A stretch of 64,000 nt of DNA. Source: Fragum whitleyi (lineage: Eukaryota > Mollusca > Bivalvia > Cardiida > Cardiidae). The notes beneath the pieces were generated by a model. It did no database searches and was not told the origin of the DNA. It was given only the letters and a program-made list of their open reading frames with translations. The position numbers and the translations under genes are program-made. Positions 60,961 through 64,000 of the stretch are shown one piece after another. Numbering within the stretch: position 1 is the first letter of the stretch; each line of letters begins with the position of its first letter. The DNA lies in the NCBI GenBank assembly GCA_948146395.1, contig OX411543.1, forward strand, positions 35,855,058 through 35,919,057, in the 5' to 3' direction.

Positions 60961-61224
60961 GTACCGTAAAAATTCTTATAGAGCCCCATGCTCTAATAAA
61001 TACCCATCGCCCTTTTCGTAGTTTGAAATTGACCATTTTTGATGTGATTTATAAACTCTTGAAGCCTCTAATAAAGGCCCATACCCACAAAATCAAGGTA
61101 ATTAAAAATTCAACAGAGTTTTTTTGCTTCTTTTCCCCAATCAAATTTTTATATTTTGCATGGATTATGTTTATTTTTTGGTCATTTTTTCACTGTCTTC
61201 AAAAATATTGATGGTCCAGCGTAT

Positions 61225-61267
61225 AACAGTTGTAACTGCCTATATGTTTATAGGTAGTTACAACTGT
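61225..61267. repeat. 19 bp-arm hairpin
   Basis: AACAGTTGTAACTGCCTAT-atgtt-TATAGGTAGTTACAACTGTT: near-perfect inverted repeat with a short loop. It may be a foldback relic. Confidence 0.6.
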
Positions 61268-61507
61268 TTGGCTGTGAGCTATCAATATCTATAGTGTAGC
61301 ATCGCCTTGGGGTTCTTTTAGAGCTTTGATGGTTTGCAAAATTTCATAGCTGATATTAAGGAGATGACATTATTATTAGTTGATTTGATGAAACTATAAA
61401 CTATAATATGCAAAGCAAAAATAAGACCAATTTTTTAGCCAATCAGAATGCACAAAAATTCAATTAATTATTGAAAACATCTAGAGTTAAATTACTTGTA
61501 CACTTTA

Positions 61508-63085
61508 ATTATGCTCCCCGAAGGGAGAGCATATAGACGCCACTTCTCCTGTCCGTCCGAAATTCCGTCCATCCGTCTGTCCCCACCTATTTCTCCATAA
61601 CTCTTGGGCCAAATCAAATGAAACCTACCATGTGAACTCCCTATGATATAGTGATGATGCATCTGTGACGGTTTTGGGGTTTGAGGCCTCGTCACGGGAA
61701 AAGGGGACTTAGGGTAAAAAACAGTTTTTCCAAAATTTCTGCTAGTCTAACAGTCAGAATTTAGTGAAATTTCATATTTGAGTAGCAAATCAGATGCCCT
61801 TTACTATAAACAATTTGAAATTAATGTAAAAAAATATATATCATCAAAAAGGGGGCTAAACGTTTGTTACCTTTACGTTAGCATGTAAAATAGTTATTTC
61901 GTCCGTCCGTCCATCCCCACCTATTTCTCCATAACCCTTGGGCCATATCAAATGAAACTGGCCATGTGAACTTCCTATGATATAGTGTTGATGCATCTGT
62001 GACGGTTTTTGGATTTGAGGCCTCGTCACGAGAAAAGGGGACTTAGGGTAAAAAACAGTTTTTCCAAAATTTCTGCTAGTCTAACAGTCAGATTAAAATG
62101 AAATTTCATATTTTTAGTAGCAAATCAGATCCCCTTTACTATAAACAATTTGAAATTAACGTAAAGAAAAATATATCATGGAAAAAGGGAGCTAAATGTT
62201 TGTTACCTTTATGCTAGCGCGTAAAATACAGTTATTCTTTCATTTCTCGTAGTCTTATGCTCAGAATTTGATGAAATTTCACATTTCAGTAGCAAATCAG
62301 ATGCCCTTCACCATTAACTATATGTAATTTGTGTCTAAAAATATATCATGCACAAAAGGGGGTTAATGTTTGTTATTTTTATGTTTGCTTTATAAGATAA
62401 CACCTTATTTTAGTCCTTGCAATCTGACCACAGAGCATATCTCCTAAAGTATAATAGCTATCAGCTTGAAACTTTATGGGTGGATAGATCTTATGGAGGA
62501 AAAGTGCAGTGCACAAGAACTACAACTCTTGCTTGCATAATTTTGGAGTTATTGCCCTTTGTTATTTTTGATACTTAGATTATGTCTGGAGCATATCTCC
62601 TAAAGTATCATAGCTATCAACTTAAAACTTTATGGGTGGATAGATCTCATAGAGGAGAAGTGCAGTGTACAAGAACTGCAACTCTTGCTTGCATAATTTT
62701 GGAGTTATTGCCCTTTGTTATTTTTGATACTTAGATTTTGTCTTTTTGATACTTAGATTTTGTCTGGAGCATATCTCCTAAAGTATAATAGCTATCAACT
62801 TGAATCTTTATGGGTGGATAGATCTCATGGAGAGAAGTGCAATACACCTGAACTACAACTCTTGCTTGCATAATTTTGGAGTAATTGCTCTTTGTTATTT
62901 TTATAACTTAGATTTTATAGGAGGCAAATCTTTGACAGTACAAAAGAATCTTTTATCTATTAGGCTTCAGTTTACTATCAAGCTTTCTTGGCGGGGGATG
63001 TCCATGTCCAACATGGCTCTTGTTTTTGTGACAATGCCTTATTTGGGGAGCATAATCTGTCTCTGACGGCTCTTGTTGTGTCCTT
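61508..63085 (+). mobile_element. ATGCTCCCC element with two kinds of tandem core
   Basis: Head 'ttatgctccccgaagggaga' + 'gcata' hairpin, (GTCC)n, then two ~325 bp units (61585-61890 and 61910-62220: 'tgacggttttggggtttgag', 'ggtaaaaaacagtttttcca'). Three units of 150-180 bp follow (62437, 62589, 62768: 'gagcatatctcctaaagtat', 'tttatgggtggatagatc'). Ends 'ttatttggggagcataatct' (complementary to the head) and 'gacggctcttgtt'. Open frames here are repeat-derived. Confidence 0.75.
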
Positions 63086-63130
63086 GTGCTTATTTCTTCC
63101 CAATAAAGTAACTTGATTTTGCATCCCAGT

Positions 63131-63195
63131 GATTTTATTGTGGAAAATGCTTGTAACAAGCAAATGTTTACTTTACTCACAATATTTTCTGCCTC
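63131..63195. repeat. AGAAATTGCTT-family hairpin, diverged copy
   Basis: 'tattgtggaaaatgcttgta' pairs with 'acaagcaaatg' and 'cacaatattttctgcc', the same outer arms as at 13185-13270. Confidence 0.5.
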
Positions 63196-63204
63196 ATAGG
63201 ATGG

Positions 63205-63380
63205 TTCTTTTTATTCCCCCACCTATATACCGGAATTGCCATGGATGTCTGTCTGTCCATAGACACAATTCTGTTCCAAAACTTTTCACAGACACTATGT
63301 TAGCTACAGCAATTTATACACACTGTGTATCTGCATATGAAGTTGTGTACCTGCAATTTTTGAGGCCCTACTCTCATTGA
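63205..63380 (+). repeat. Truncated hairpin/(GTCC)-type element
   Basis: 'tattcccccacctatatacc' head, then 'ggatgtctgtctgtccatag' and a short core ending near 'caatttttgaggccc'. Confidence 0.4.
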
Positions 63381-63482
63381 TTGCTGAATTCCAGTTATTT
63401 CTTTTGTGCACAATGCTAAGTCTCTCAGCCCATGTATCCACACTATTTGCCAAGAGTCTTCTTCACTATGCTCTTGCTACTG

Positions 63483-63745
63483 TCATAGCACATTTGTAGC
63501 ACTTGAGACTTTCATTCAAAAGGTCCCGACAGTGGCACTCATTCTTTTCCACTATTTGCCTTCCACCAGTGGATTCAGAGAAGTAGACCAATGTGGGATA
63601 GCTGCTGGAGGCTAGGAAAGTATGTAATGGTTGTACTGGTTTCAGAAATATCAGCAATCTATTGTTTAGTGATCCAGTTAGGGTGATATAACTGAAAGAT
63701 TATTGAAATCTGCTTAAAACCCAATTGAAGTAAACAATCAAATTC
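63483..63745 (+). repeat. SINE family A copy
   Basis: Head 'catttgtagcacttgagact', 'aggtcccgacagtggcactc', 'gggatagctgctggaggcta', 'tatcagcaatctattgttta', tail 'aaaacccaattgaagtaaac'. Confidence 0.65.
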
Positions 63746-64000
63746 ACTTGGCACTTTGTAGATGGATAGGTTTCTAACCCTTCTCATTCTGAATAAAATC
63801 CTTTGCAAAATATCATTTAGATCAAAGTGCTGAAAGCACAGGATGCATTTGTTGTGAGTCTTTGTGGTATTTATCTTTGAAATTCATAAACTTTTCTGGT
63901 CTAACAAAAAATTTTTAGGGTGTGTAGAGTAAGAACAGACTGTTTAAAACAATCTTCGATTCTTGTCTGAAGCTGATCCCAAGAGGGTCCTAGAGACTCA

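Larger units (their letters stand above)
35895..59560 (+). repeat. ~23.7 kb satellite array with higher-order units in an MSH6 intron
   Basis: Head-to-tail subunits of 65-70 bp share 'gcagtcacacatctatatac', 'ctaaagacaagacagtcagt' and 'caagcaagaagtt'. About a dozen to two dozen subunits plus a roughly 700 bp non-subunit block form a higher-order unit. The block includes (CA)n, 'gaggaccctcaat', poly-A and 'gaggtggctccttcaaattt'. The marker 'gaggaccctcaat' (one variant ctctat) recurs near 37438, 39126, 40654, 42212, 43757, 45302, 47047, 51380, 53627, 54944, 56167 and 58622. All copies are in one orientation. Short open frames on it (e.g. MAVTHQYT...) are not conserved across copies and are not called. 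Confidence 0.93.

Noticed and set aside
36801..59288. Many short frames in the satellite (MAVTHLYTS..., [13 protein letters not shown]..., [12 protein letters not shown]...) as genes
   Set aside because: They follow repeat copies and are broken by stops or shifts in sister units. Codon-level conservation is not evident, and they lack splice or start context.
35895..59560. CRISPR-like array of ~25 bp repeats with spacers
   Set aside because: Subunits are 65-70 bp and similar along their whole length, without unique spacers; the context is a eukaryotic intron.
63131..63195. Next MSH6 exon in 60961-64000
   Set aside because: No segment encodes the expected continuation after LERLLSR with suitable splice sites; all plausible frames fall on repeats.

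Overview
The window is metazoan nuclear DNA, most likely from a bivalve mollusc. It is AT-rich, has small exons separated by long introns with GT-AG borders, and is crowded with repeats that start with a hairpin, carry (GTCC)n microsatellites and contain 140-170 bp tandem cores, an architecture I associate with bivalve 'pearl'/tandem-repeat-MITE elements. No prokaryotic or viral features are seen. The species cannot be fixed from sequence alone.

Only one gene is supported: the DNA mismatch-repair gene MSH6, on the + strand. I reconstruct 17 internal exons (894-60960) whose phases join into one uninterrupted reading frame of about 709 codons. They run from the C-terminal half of the PWWP domain, through the charged nuclear-localisation linker, the mismatch-binding domain with its F-Y-E motif (exon at 18919-18993) and the connector domain, into the start of the MutS lever domain. 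The N-terminus (PIP box and start of PWWP) lies upstream of the window. The rest of the lever/clamp and the ATPase lie downstream. In this report exons are numbered a to q within the window.

Layout: 1-31304 holds exons a-n, separated by 0.5-5 kb introns packed with SINEs, hairpin MITEs and tandem-core elements. 31305-59839 is one 28.5 kb intron. Its first 4.6 kb is a SINE/MITE graveyard, followed by a tandem duplication of unrecognised sequence (34.75-35.29 kb) and then about 23.7 kb of head-to-tail satellite DNA (35.9-59.56 kb). The satellite has 65-70 bp subunits arranged in higher-order units of about 1.55 kb. It is interrupted by a 1.83 kb TA-flanked DNA transposon (48774-50599), which itself carries an inverted SINE, and by a 0.78 kb unrelated insert (about 57352-58128). 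59840-60960 holds exons o-q. 60961-64000 is intron with a tandem-core element and a SINE.

Most worth a second look: the multi-level satellite inside a repair-gene intron; a small MITE family whose three copies each lie within about 25 bp of an MSH6 splice site; several nested insertions whose empty sites can be read within the window; and a strong orientation bias, since nearly all SINEs and (GTCC)n elements lie in the same sense as MSH6. Short open frames elsewhere coincide with repeats and are not treated as genes.
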